From Paenibacillus sp. S150 (GTDB taxonomy: Bacteria; Bacillota; Bacilli; Paenibacillales; Paenibacillaceae), in contig NZ_JACBYI010000002.1 of NCBI RefSeq assembly GCF_019352175.1, positions 364,934-428,933 of the forward strand: 64,000 nt of DNA. The letters are read 5' to 3'. Of the stretch, positions 7,369 to 18,300 are shown in pieces. The notes under the pieces were generated by a model. That model did no database searches. It worked only from the letters and a program-made list of their open reading frames with translations, and had not been told where the DNA came from. A program made the position numbers and the translations under genes. How positions within the stretch are numbered: position 1 is the stretch's first letter; each line of letters opens with the position of its first letter.

Positions 7369-9627
7369 TTATTCTTGCTTTTTCTTCCATTCTACAATTG
7401 CTTTGAACAAGTCTCCGTCCAGCTCGATCCGGAAGCTTCCTCCCTGCAGTTCGACCAGATTCTTCACGATAGCCAGTCCCAGGCCCGAGCCTTCGGTGTG
7501 GCGTGACTTATCCCCGCGGACAAACCGCTCCATAATCTCGTCGGGAGTGAAATCAAGCTCCGAGCCGGAGACATTCTTAAATACGATTCTCACCTCTGTC
7601 TCCCTGTTCTCCACCTCAATATAGGCCCGGGAACCGGGAGACGCATATTTAATAATGTTTGTATAAAGATTTTCGAAAATGCGGAATGTTTTTTCGCTGT
7701 CCAGTGGAACGATTACCTTGTCTACCGGCAGCTGAAACCGGAGTTGAACACGGGAATCGGCGATTTGCTCGCTCAATTCAACCTGCACCTGCTTAATCAA
7801 TTCAACCAAATCGACATCTATCAGATTCAGGCTAATATTACTGGTTGACGTCCGGGTGAATTCGAATAAATCTTCAATGAGCCGCTTCAGCCGCTGGGAT
7901 TTGTTATTCAGGATGTCTACATACATGCGTTTTTCCTCATCCGAGACCTGCTCATCCTGCAGCAGGCCCACGTAAGTAATGATGGCTGTAACAGGTGTCT
8001 TCAAATCATGGGATACATTGGTTATCAAATCACTTTTCATTTTTTGACTTTTTATTTCCTCGTCCACAGCCCGTTTAAAGCCATCCTGGATTTTCCCCAG
8101 TTGTTCCTTCAATGGATTGAACAACCCTAAATCCCTGTTGATTGAAATCTCCAGATTTTTCTCCGCCATTTGCTGTGTGGCTTTGAAGAGAACGGCATAG
8201 TTGGTTCTTATATTGTTCATATACTTTCTTAGAGAATAGAACACGAAGAGGGAATAGGGAATCAGCAGGACAATTCCTAATAACCAAGTACTGCAAATCA
8301 TTGCGAGGATTGCAAAATGAATCGCCAAAGTTTTGGCCAGCATTTTGTTGTAGGGATCTGACAGACTAAACGCTTTTAAAGAAACGATATGGCTCTGTAC
8401 CATATTCATCATCCACCCGGACCATTTGCCGAGCAGCATATGTTCCCGGAAATAACGCTTTGCTCCTGTTTGAACGATTTGCAGTATCGATAAAGCTCCA
8501 AAATGCCAAATGGTTAAGATAACAAACCAGACTGATCCAATGAAGATTTGCGATAACGCCGTTTCCGATAGAGGTAAAATCCCCCTGCTTATTTCCCTGT
8601 ACCAGATCAGGAGAGACGAGACAGTCCCGTCTGTAGCCCGAAAATTGCCCCGCGCGATTTCATCTGACCATTGCAGGAAGACATCATAGAAGAATACGGT
8701 TCCCGTCAATCCGATAATCCATATTTCCAAGGGGACTTTTGCCGCCCAGCCTCCAATTGCATACCAGCTTCTTCGAAACAGCAGCAAGGCCATAAGCGTT
8801 ACACAGCCAACTGACAGCTGATAGACCATGCTGAATCCTGCTTCATTGAAGCTTTTGCTCTGAATGGAGGATACGCTGCTCTGGCTTGCGTAGAACTGCT
8901 CTTGCTTGGAGGCATAAACAACGGTGAAATCCAGTGGAGGAGCGATTTGAGCGATATATTGCCGCTGAGCCCCTTTTTCCTCGGCAAAAATCGTGTTATT
9001 CATTTCCAAGAGCAGCAGAGCATTTTGCTTCGACTCGTCCATTCCGTGCCATACAGGGATCTCCATTGTTCCGTCCGGCTGATACGTAATGACCGTATAG
9101 AAAGAATAAGTTCCGTTAAGCTGGACAGATTCCTGCGGATGATCTGCCAGCTCAATCAGCGACTGTTGAAGACTGTTGGTTGCCATCTTCCCCGTTTTAT
9201 GATCAATCGCCAGATATTCGAGGTTGTAGTTTTTGAAGGTATTCTGAAAAAAATCCTGCTGCCAGTTATCTATAACCTCATTGAATCTGGAAATGAAATC
9301 TTCGACGTAATCGGATCTGTTGTCGCCGCTGTTTAAAGATTTTGGGAGAAACGCGTCCGAAGGCAGCAGGCCGTCTTCGCTATTCTGCCGTAAAATATCC
9401 CAGGATAAAGAATAATTCGCCTGGAACATCTTTTTCAAAAACTCGTCTTTCTGATGGTCTATAGCGCCAGAATCAGGATGTGCCTGCTGCTGCTCCAGGA
9501 CCTCCGCTTTCTTCAATATCTCCGGATATGAAGCAACCGCTACTATCGACATGACTGCGATCAGCAAAAAGCGGAACATTCTGCCCGCCAGTCTGCTGCT
9601 GTTATTGTTTTTCAATTTTATATCCAA
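7369..9627 (-). CDS. Membrane sensor histidine kinase
   Basis: The sensor half of a two-component system with the regulator encoded just upstream. A membrane helix near residues 15-37 is followed by a large extracytoplasmic region (~40-260). A multi-helix membrane block (~265-460) and a cytoplasmic kinase follow. The HisKA box contains H540 (NVSHDLKTPV), the N-box lies near 651-660 (FENLYTNIIKYA) and the G2 box near 713-719 (GSGLGLA). At 752 residues it is longer than a typical VanS-type kinase because of the membrane block. Translation starts at a TTG (9627, or a second TTG four codons later) and overlaps the regulator gene by 26 bp, implying coupled translation. The signal is unknown; the operon context points to the membrane or cell envelope. 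Confidence 0.9.
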   Translation of the reverse strand: MDIKLKNNNSSRLAGRMFRFLLIAVMSIVAVASYPEILKKAEVLEQQQAHPDSGAIDHQKDEFLKKMFQANYSLSWDILRQNSEDGLLPSDAFLPKSLNSGDNRSDYVEDFISRFNEVIDNWQQDFFQNTFKNYNLEYLAIDHKTGKMATNSLQQSLIELADHPQESVQLNGTYSFYTVITYQPDGTMEIPVWHGMDESKQNALLLLEMNNTIFAEEKGAQRQYIAQIAPPLDFTVVYASKQEQFYASQSSVSSIQSKSFNEAGFSMVYQLSVGCVTLMALLLFRRSWYAIGGWAAKVPLEIWIIGLTGTVFFYDVFLQWSDEIARGNFRATDGTVSSLLIWYREISRGILPLSETALSQIFIGSVWFVILTIWHFGALSILQIVQTGAKRYFREHMLLGKWSGWMMNMVQSHIVSLKAFSLSDPYNKMLAKTLAIHFAILAMICSTWLLGIVLLIPYSLFVFYSLRKYMNNIRTNYAVLFKATQQMAEKNLEISINRDLGLFNPLKEQLGKIQDGFKRAVDEEIKSQKMKSDLITNVSHDLKTPVTAIITYVGLLQDEQVSDEEKRMYVDILNNKSQRLKRLIEDLFEFTRTSTSNISLNLIDVDLVELIKQVQVELSEQIADSRVQLRFQLPVDKVIVPLDSEKTFRIFENLYTNIIKYASPGSRAYIEVENRETEVRIVFKNVSGSELDFTPDEIMERFVRGDKSRHTEGSGLGLAIVKNLVELQGGSFRIELDGDLFKAIVEWKKKQE

Positions 9628-10300
9628 CCCCCCAAAGAACCTTAAGATATTTCGGATTTTTCGGGTTAATCTCTATCTTTTCGCGGATATTCCGGATGTG
9701 GACCATAATCGTTTCTGTAGAGACTGCACGTTCATTCCAGACTCTCTCATAGATTTCCTCAGCAGGGTAGACCCGTCCCGGACTCTTGATCAAGAGCGCC
9801 AGGATTTTAAATTCAAGCGGGGTGAGCTTAACCGGATTACCGTCCAAGCTTACCTGCACTGAATCCTCGTTCAGCTCCAATCCGCCGATGGTATGAATAT
9901 TCTCCTCATTTTTTGCAGTCAAAAAAGATAAGTATTTGGAATAACGGCGCAACTGCGAATTAACCCTCGCCAATAGCTCCATTGGAGCAAAGGGTTTGGT
10001 GATGTAATCGTCCGCTCCGATATTAAGGCCAGTGACTTTGTCTATTTCCTCCGATTTGGCAGTCAGAAAAATGACCGGGAAATCATAGGATTCCCTCAGC
10101 TTCATGGTCATTGTAACTCCATCCATCTCTGGCATCATAATATCGACAATCGCCAGATGAATCTCCTCTTTGGCAATGCAGGCCAGCCCCTCATATCCAT
10201 TGGAGGCCTTGAATACCACATAACCCTGATTTTTTAAATAGATGCTTACACCCTCAAGAATTTCTTTGTCGTCTTCGACAATCAGCACGTGATAAGTCAT
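9602..10300 (-). CDS. OmpR/VanR-type response regulator
   Basis: A two-component transcription factor. The receiver domain (1-115) has acidic residues E9-D10-D11, phospho-acceptor D53 (AIVDIMMPEMDG), a T/K pair in FLTAKS and ADDYITKPF. The C-terminal winged helix (about 135-232) has LTPLEFKILALLIKSPGRVY and RNIREKIE. I choose ATG 10300 (MTYHVLIVEDD) because GAAGGGG lies 6 nt upstream; in-frame ATGs further out lack this. The start overlaps the end of the DUF374 gene by 47 bp. It is the best candidate for binding the direct-repeat box found before both its own operon and the VTT-GT2 operon. Confidence 0.92.
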   Translation of the reverse strand: MTYHVLIVEDDKEILEGVSIYLKNQGYVVFKASNGYEGLACIAKEEIHLAIVDIMMPEMDGVTMTMKLRESYDFPVIFLTAKSEEIDKVTGLNIGADDYITKPFAPMELLARVNSQLRRYSKYLSFLTAKNEENIHTIGGLELNEDSVQVSLDGNPVKLTPLEFKILALLIKSPGRVYPAEEIYERVWNERAVSTETIMVHIRNIREKIEINPKNPKYLKVLWGVGYKIEKQ

Positions 10301-10865
10301 GTCCATCCCCTTCTTTTTTAAACGATAAGACTTCACTTTTTACAGTTATGCTGGAAAAGGGTAAGGGGATGGCATACTTATCCCACCTCTTCCAGAGCCG
10401 AAGCACCCGGCTGTAATGAAAAGACACGCACACTACTTCCTTTTGCGCGGTTTCCGCCAGTTTGAACAGCAATTTCTTAGGACAATGAATGGGACCCGTT
10501 GGTCCGTCCAGAGCACCCGCCAATATTCCTTCGTCCTTGCCGATCCGCTGTAAAGCTTCTAAAAAATGGCGTATCCGTAACCCATCCGGCATCCGGACGG
10601 CCTCCGCCCCATAAACCTTCAACAGGCCTTCGATATAGCTGCCTCTTGCGTCTGTAGTAATGATAACCTTGATTCCTTTGAATTGCCCAGACAATTTTCT
10701 GAGCAGCAGCTGCATCGTTAAGCTGTCTCCGTGCCAAAAGCCGACTATAATATTATTCTGAAAATGTTCTTGATTCTGTACATCAAACAGGCTTGTTATG
10801 GCCACAAACCCTAAATAATGTGTCAGTATTTTGGAAATTACATGAACTAGCCTTGGGCAACCCAT
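10254..10865 (-). CDS. DUF374 lysophospholipid acyltransferase-like protein
   Basis: A 203-residue member of the DUF374 group, related to LpxL/PlsC acyltransferases. GFWHGDSLTM near residues 42-51 is the family's substitute for the HX4D motif. TTDARGSYIEGLLKVYGAEAVR and DGPTGP are the other conserved blocks. It probably transfers an acyl chain to a lipid or glycolipid at the membrane, though no DUF374 substrate is firmly known. It overlaps the GT4 gene by 19 bp and the response regulator by 47 bp. The close coupling with a lipid-type glycosyltransferase suggests that both act on the same glycolipid. Confidence 0.8.
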   Translation of the reverse strand: MGCPRLVHVISKILTHYLGFVAITSLFDVQNQEHFQNNIIVGFWHGDSLTMQLLLRKLSGQFKGIKVIITTDARGSYIEGLLKVYGAEAVRMPDGLRIRHFLEALQRIGKDEGILAGALDGPTGPIHCPKKLLFKLAETAQKEVVCVSFHYSRVLRLWKRWDKYAIPLPFSSITVKSEVLSFKKEGDGHDLSRADCRRRQRNS

Positions 10866-12088
10866 AGAACTCCCTGCCTTTCATTGCCCAAAACCTTCTG
10901 ATACCCGTACTCAGCTGTTTTAGCAACGCTCGAATGAAGATAAAGCACAGCTTCTTTACGGGCTTCATCTGACATTTTTTTTCGTATATTGCTGTCCCCC
11001 AATAATTTCTCCAGATGGGATACCCATAGGAGAACATCATTTTCGGTTACAAAGCCATGCTCGCCATTTTCAACAATGTCGCTGACACCGCTGCCTTTCA
11101 CCGCAAGGACAGGCAATCCTGCCGCCATAGCTTCCAACAGAACGATTCCTTGGGTCTCTGACTGCGATGCAAAGAGAAAGATACTGCAAGCTTGATAAAA
11201 GTTGCGGATTTCATTATGAGGGATGCTTCCAATAAATTCAAGATTGTCCTGCAGCCCAAGCTTAACAGCTTCTCTTTCCAGTTCAGCTTTGGCAGAACCG
11301 TCGCCAATAACTAAAAGCCGGAAGCAATCCCCTTTGTTCGCTTTCAATTGCTTCAGACCTTCGAGAATAAAATTAATATTTTTCTCCTTCTCCAGCCGGG
11401 ATACTGTACAGAAGAGATATTTACCGGGTCTGCCGTATTGTACCCTGATTCTTTCAACCTCGTCGGCATTATATTGAAAGTCATATTCCGTAAGTCCGGT
11501 AGGCAATATCTCTATATCCGTTACGGTCCCATGCTCCTGAAGGAAATCCTTCATGCCGGGAGTCGGAGTGAAGACAAGATCACACCGGTTGGTGAAGAAC
11601 CGATTATGCTGCAATACCAGCTTCCGGCATACCGAGAACACTTTGGCGCAAATGGACCGCACTGCTTTCAACCTGCTCCCGGTGCCGAGCTTCTGCAGCC
11701 TGTCAAGCATACCGATATAATGTAGATATTCCTCATACCGGGTATGAAAGGTGTACACTACCGGGAGGTTATACCTGCGCGCCAGACGCTGCGCCAATTG
11801 ACCCATCAGCATCGGATGATGTACATGGATCAGATCAAACTCAAGAACGCAAAAGAAGGTTTCAATCGACAGATCAAAAATGTCAGGAACCACGATACCG
11901 CCTTTCAGTCTCTTTTTTCTGGAACGGTACCGTATAACAAAAGCTTCATCCTGCTCCGTCCCGTATCTGGGAGCAAACACATATACAGTATGCCCCAACT
12001 GCCGCAATCCTTGAGCAAGCCGTTCAATGGAAATAGGCACACCTCCTAAGAATGGCTTGTAATTATTGGTGAACATAGCGATTCGCAT
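10847..12088 (-). CDS. GT4 glycosyltransferase (diacylglycerol glycosyltransferase-like)
   Basis: A 413-residue GT-B fold retaining glycosyltransferase. The N-terminal half has the acceptor-side motif MFTNNYKPFLGGVPISIERL and DLIHVHHPMLMGQLA. The C-terminal half has the GT4 signature SETQGIVLLEAMAAGLPV with the E-x7-E pair. Resemblance is to processive or monoglucosyl-diacylglycerol synthases of Gram-positive bacteria, so transfer of a sugar to a membrane lipid is likely. The soluble-looking protein would act at the cytoplasmic membrane surface. It is first of a four-gene overlapping cassette. AAGGAGG lies 9 nt before ATG 12088, and a box-containing promoter lies ~65-120 bp upstream. Confidence 0.88.
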   Translation of the reverse strand: MRIAMFTNNYKPFLGGVPISIERLAQGLRQLGHTVYVFAPRYGTEQDEAFVIRYRSRKKRLKGGIVVPDIFDLSIETFFCVLEFDLIHVHHPMLMGQLAQRLARRYNLPVVYTFHTRYEEYLHYIGMLDRLQKLGTGSRLKAVRSICAKVFSVCRKLVLQHNRFFTNRCDLVFTPTPGMKDFLQEHGTVTDIEILPTGLTEYDFQYNADEVERIRVQYGRPGKYLFCTVSRLEKEKNINFILEGLKQLKANKGDCFRLLVIGDGSAKAELEREAVKLGLQDNLEFIGSIPHNEIRNFYQACSIFLFASQSETQGIVLLEAMAAGLPVLAVKGSGVSDIVENGEHGFVTENDVLLWVSHLEKLLGDSNIRKKMSDEARKEAVLYLHSSVAKTAEYGYQKVLGNERQGVLWVAQG

Positions 12089-12151
12089 ACAATCATTCCT
12101 CCTTGTTGACTACTGGCTCCATGGATTCTCCCCACTGTCCTTTGTTCATCC

Positions 12152-12209
12152 ATGATAAAAGAAGGAACTAAAATTCCACTGCGGTTAAACCGAAAGATTT
12201 TCTAAAGAA
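12152..12209 (-). promoter_or_regulatory. Promoter of GT4 operon with shared direct-repeat box
   Basis: The minus-strand -10-like TATCAT is at 12152-12157, and TTCTTTAGAAAATCTTTCGG is at 12190-12209. The box matches the one at 7172-7191 in 19 of 20 positions and sits at the identical 32-bp distance from the -10. This supports control of both operons by one regulator. Confidence 0.7.
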
Positions 12210-12289
12210 ACAAGATAAAATTCGAATTCCTTGTGATCCTGCTCGAATGATGTCCATGAACGATTGGACGGGCTTGAGCTTGTGTCCCG

Positions 12290-12339
12290 GAAACTCAAAT
12301 CCCCACTGCCGCCAAGTTATTGGCCCATGCCGGGCGCAC
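12290..12339 (-). mobile_element. Solo 5' end of a group II intron
   Basis: Read on the minus strand, GTGCGCCCGGCATGGGC begins at 12339 and continues CAATAACTTGGCGG. This closely matches the first ~35 nt of the intron that starts at 45571. The resemblance then fades and no domain V or maturase follows. As in the other copy, it begins 5-6 nt after a terminator stem. Confidence 0.65.
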
Positions 12340-12345
12340 AACAAA

Positions 12346-12368
12346 GAACCCGCGCTGGGCGCGGGTTC
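12346..12368 (-). terminator. Terminator of the rph-like gene
   Basis: A perfect stem, GAACCCGCGC / GCGCGGGTTC, surrounds a 3-nt loop. On the minus strand it is followed by TTTGTT and then the intron 5' end. It lies 30 bp after the rph stop. Confidence 0.85.
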
Positions 12369-12397
12369 TCATAAGATTCACTTAATTCACTGAACGG

Positions 12398-15010
<2,613 letters not shown>

Positions 15011-15045
15011 TCAATATCTCCCCTAACCATTAAATTAAGTAGAAC

Positions 15046-15137
15046 CGGCTACGCCGTCCTTATAAAGGACGGGGTGTTTCAGCGAGAAATAGAAGGATTA
15101 TTTAGTGTGCCAAGCCTATAAAGTCTTATCTTTAAAA
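15046..15137. repeat. Composite repeat: GGACGG palindrome module (B) plus D module
   Basis: CCGTCCTTATAAAGGACGG at 15055-15073, preceded by ACCGGCTACG, is the palindrome module also found at ~22133, 43498 and 63428. It is joined directly to the second copy of repeat D (15073-15137, GGGTGTTTCAGCGAGAAAT...). It lies in the leader or promoter region of rph. Confidence 0.75.
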
Positions 15138-15259
15138 AAAACATTTGACAAGAGCTTAGCGGCATGGTACATTTAAAATATAAAATGTGATATTTTTGTA
15201 AACTAAAGATTACAAAGTCGTGAACCGATTATATCATCGTGTCCGTTTATATGCAATAT

Positions 15260-15293
15260 AAAAGAACCTGATAAAACTATCCAGGTTCTTTTT
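15260..15293 (-). terminator. Bidirectional terminator
   Basis: AAAGAACCTG - loop - CAGGTTCTTTTT, with A and T runs on both sides, between rph and the pectinase gene. Confidence 0.8.
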
Positions 15294-15336
15294 GCTTTTC
15301 CGCAATAGGTGTCTCTTCCCTCAAGCTTAAAAAAAG

Positions 15337-15362
15337 AAAAGCCCGGAATCCGGACTTTTCGT
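15337..15362 (-). terminator. Terminator of the PL11-CE12 gene
   Basis: AAAAGCCCGG - AAT - CCGGACTTTT with one mismatch, about 30 bp after the stop codon. On the minus strand it ends in a TTTT run. Confidence 0.7.
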
Positions 15363-15394
15363 AATTTGTATCTTCTGCCGGGCGCCTGACCAGG

Positions 15395-18300
15395 CTATTT
15401 ACGTACTGTTACTATCATCTTCTCCGTTCTGGTTTCACCCGCCGGGTTGCGTAACACCACCTCGTATTCATAGGTTCCTGGAGCCTTATCAGAGATTGCC
15501 GTCACCGCCGACTGTGCGCCGGGCGTATGCGGCTGCAGAGATTGTGAGTCTACCAGGACTCCATTTTCGTAAAGCTCATATTCGGCAGCATTGGTACCCC
15601 ACCACAGATTCATACTGACATTAAAGCTGCCGTCTCCATCCCAGTTGTCGTTTGACAATACCGCTTGCCCCGGGGAGGCATCTGTGACGACTACAGTCAG
15701 CGGCACGCTCGTGGCCGTACCCAGTGCATTGATCAGTTCACCAGTATAGACATACGTACCGTTCCGCTTGCCGGCAATGCCGATCTGTACGGACTGGGCG
15801 GCCGGAGACTGGTCTGTCAAAGGCACTTCTGTGAGCAACTCGCCGTTCTCATACAGCTTGAACCGGGTGCCGTTATTGCCCCACCAGAGATTCATCGTGA
15901 TGGTGTAATCTCCGTCTCTCAGCCCGGTATCATGACCGTTATTATCGGACAGCACAGGAGTGCCGGGAGCGCTGCCCGCGAGCGGGGTCGCCTGGCTGAT
16001 CCATGCAGCCCACTTATGCAGCACATCCGCTTGGTCCGCCGTAAAGATCTGATCTCTGACGGCATCGACATCATTGCTGTAGGCCTCAAGGAGCTGGCGT
16101 GCCTTCGCACCTTCATGGGCAATCGCCGCCTGTTCCGCCTGCAGCAGCTTGCCGGCGAGCTGCTCGGCAATTGCCCCGGCGCCCGGATCTTCCGATTCAC
16201 CCGCAAAGCCGCGCGTCAGCCTAGCCAGACTTGCGAAGTTAGCGGTAATTCCAAAACTGAAGTCTACGCTCGCTTCCCGGCCCGCTAAGTCGGAGACCGC
16301 AGCGGTTACTTCATGCCGGCCGGGCTCCAACGTATAAGCCGGAGTATTCAGCAGCACGCCGCTTGATTCCGCCACGCCGGACAGCGTGTCAGAAGCCGTA
16401 TAGGTGATCTCTACCCGCTCATCAATCGTATATTCCGTGTGGCCCTGGATGTCGATGGCCGGAGGCGCTAGATCGATCGGCACGGAAAGCGACTGCCCGG
16501 TCTCCTTGTTGCCGTCCAGGTCGACGCTCCAGTAAGTCACGGTGTGCTTGCCCTCATCATTTAAAGCCAGATTCGTGCCGCTCAGAATCTCACCGCCATC
16601 AACCTGATAGTAGGTCGCGTCTACTCCGGGATGTTCATCGGTTGCAGTAAACGTCACTTCTACCGCCGAAGTATACCACCCGTTCTGTGATTCTCCTTCC
16701 ACTGCCGCGGTCGTATGCGGCGCTTGGTGGTCCGAAGGCTCCTCTTCCAGTGTAACAAAAGCAGAAAGCGGAATATTCAGCTCTTGCACAAGCCGTGCCA
16801 CCATCTCGGATACCTTGACCGCACCGTTCATCTGAAGATGTGTATTATCCTCGGTTGTACCTACCCACATGAAAATAGATTTAGTGCCTTCAGGCCCAAG
16901 CTCCTGGAAATATTCCCAGCTGGCCTGATTCAGATCAATTAATAAGGTTCCGGTTTCCTGTGCGGTCTCCTTCATTGCCTGCACATATTCCGGGAAGCTC
17001 TTGTTCAATATCTCTCCGGTAAAATCGCGTCTGTTCACAGGCGTGACCAGTACCGGAATTGCGCCCCTCTGCACAGTGCCGTTAATGTAATCTTTCAGAT
17101 ATACCTTGAATTCCTCCGGCGTAAGATAACGTTCAGGACGGGAGGGCGTGGAATCATTATGAGACCACTGCATGAACAGATAATCCCCCTCGTGAATGCC
17201 CAGCAGAATATCGTTGAGATATCCGCCTACAAGGAAGGTTTTGCTGCTTAACCCGCTGACCGCCCGGTTATCGATACTGATCTCATCCGGATCGAAGTAC
17301 CCTTTAAGCGTTTCGCCCCATCCGGCTTGCGGACGATAGCTTTCCGCATAATTGGCCACCGTGGAATCGCTTGCCAGATAAATAACCGGCTGATGCCCTG
17401 CACCGTTGTCAGGCAGACGCTCGATCTTCAGTGCATTGATCTTCGGTGTGCTGCCCGGGAAGGTAAAGTCAAAGATACCGTCAATAAGGGCAATGTCATA
17501 CGAAACTTCAGTAAACTCGCCAGAAGGTACGGCGGTAACCGGCAATTTTGGCATTTGTTCCACAACAGCGCCTGCATTGGTTGATTCTTGCGCATCGCCA
17601 ATGGTCATTGTTACCCGGTAATTAGCCGGCTCCATTTCCACGAGGAAGGAGGTGCCGTTCACACGCGTGAAATCTTCCTTCAGGTGATCCCCGGTTTCCC
17701 GGTTCTCGTCCTGGACCAGAGCGGTATCGGCGAAGCCATAACCGTTTCCTTCCACATAAGCTCTCTTGGCGTCTACCTTCGTGTAGCCTTCAGCTGCAAT
17801 TCCGGAGCCGAAATCGAATTTGTACCCGCTAATCCCGCCTGCCGGTTCGCTTGTCAGCGAATCCCTCGCGACCGTCAGCATGTTAAAGGCATGATCGACC
17901 CGGGCCTGTGTCGCTTCTGTACCGATGACCGCCTCCGCAGCCGCCAAGGCTCTATTCAGCACCGCTGCGGAGGCTTCCGTATAAGCTGACAGATCCAATG
18001 CTTTCACCTCATTATGCAATGCTATCAGCGCCGTCTGATCGCCTGCAGCCGGCGGAAGCTTTGTACCTTCGAGCTTCACATTGTCGATCTGGGTGGTCCA
18101 GTCCAGTGTGCCGCCGCCGCTTTTTCTCGTTCCCAAGAGCCGGATACCCCTTACGTTATTGGTGTAGACTCCGGGACTCATTGGAATATCCCCGATCGTC
18201 TGCGTGATACTTGGGTCAGCCAGACTCGTCAATGTCAAATCGATTCTTTTCTCGGCAAAGTTAATATTGGCATTCACATTGACCCATTCGTTTTTCCGGA

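Noticed and set aside
15011..15250. Rifamycin-associated element upstream of the rph-like gene
   Set aside because: No match to GGGGCTTGCGGCAAGCCCC or a close variant was found; the palindrome there belongs to repeat module B.
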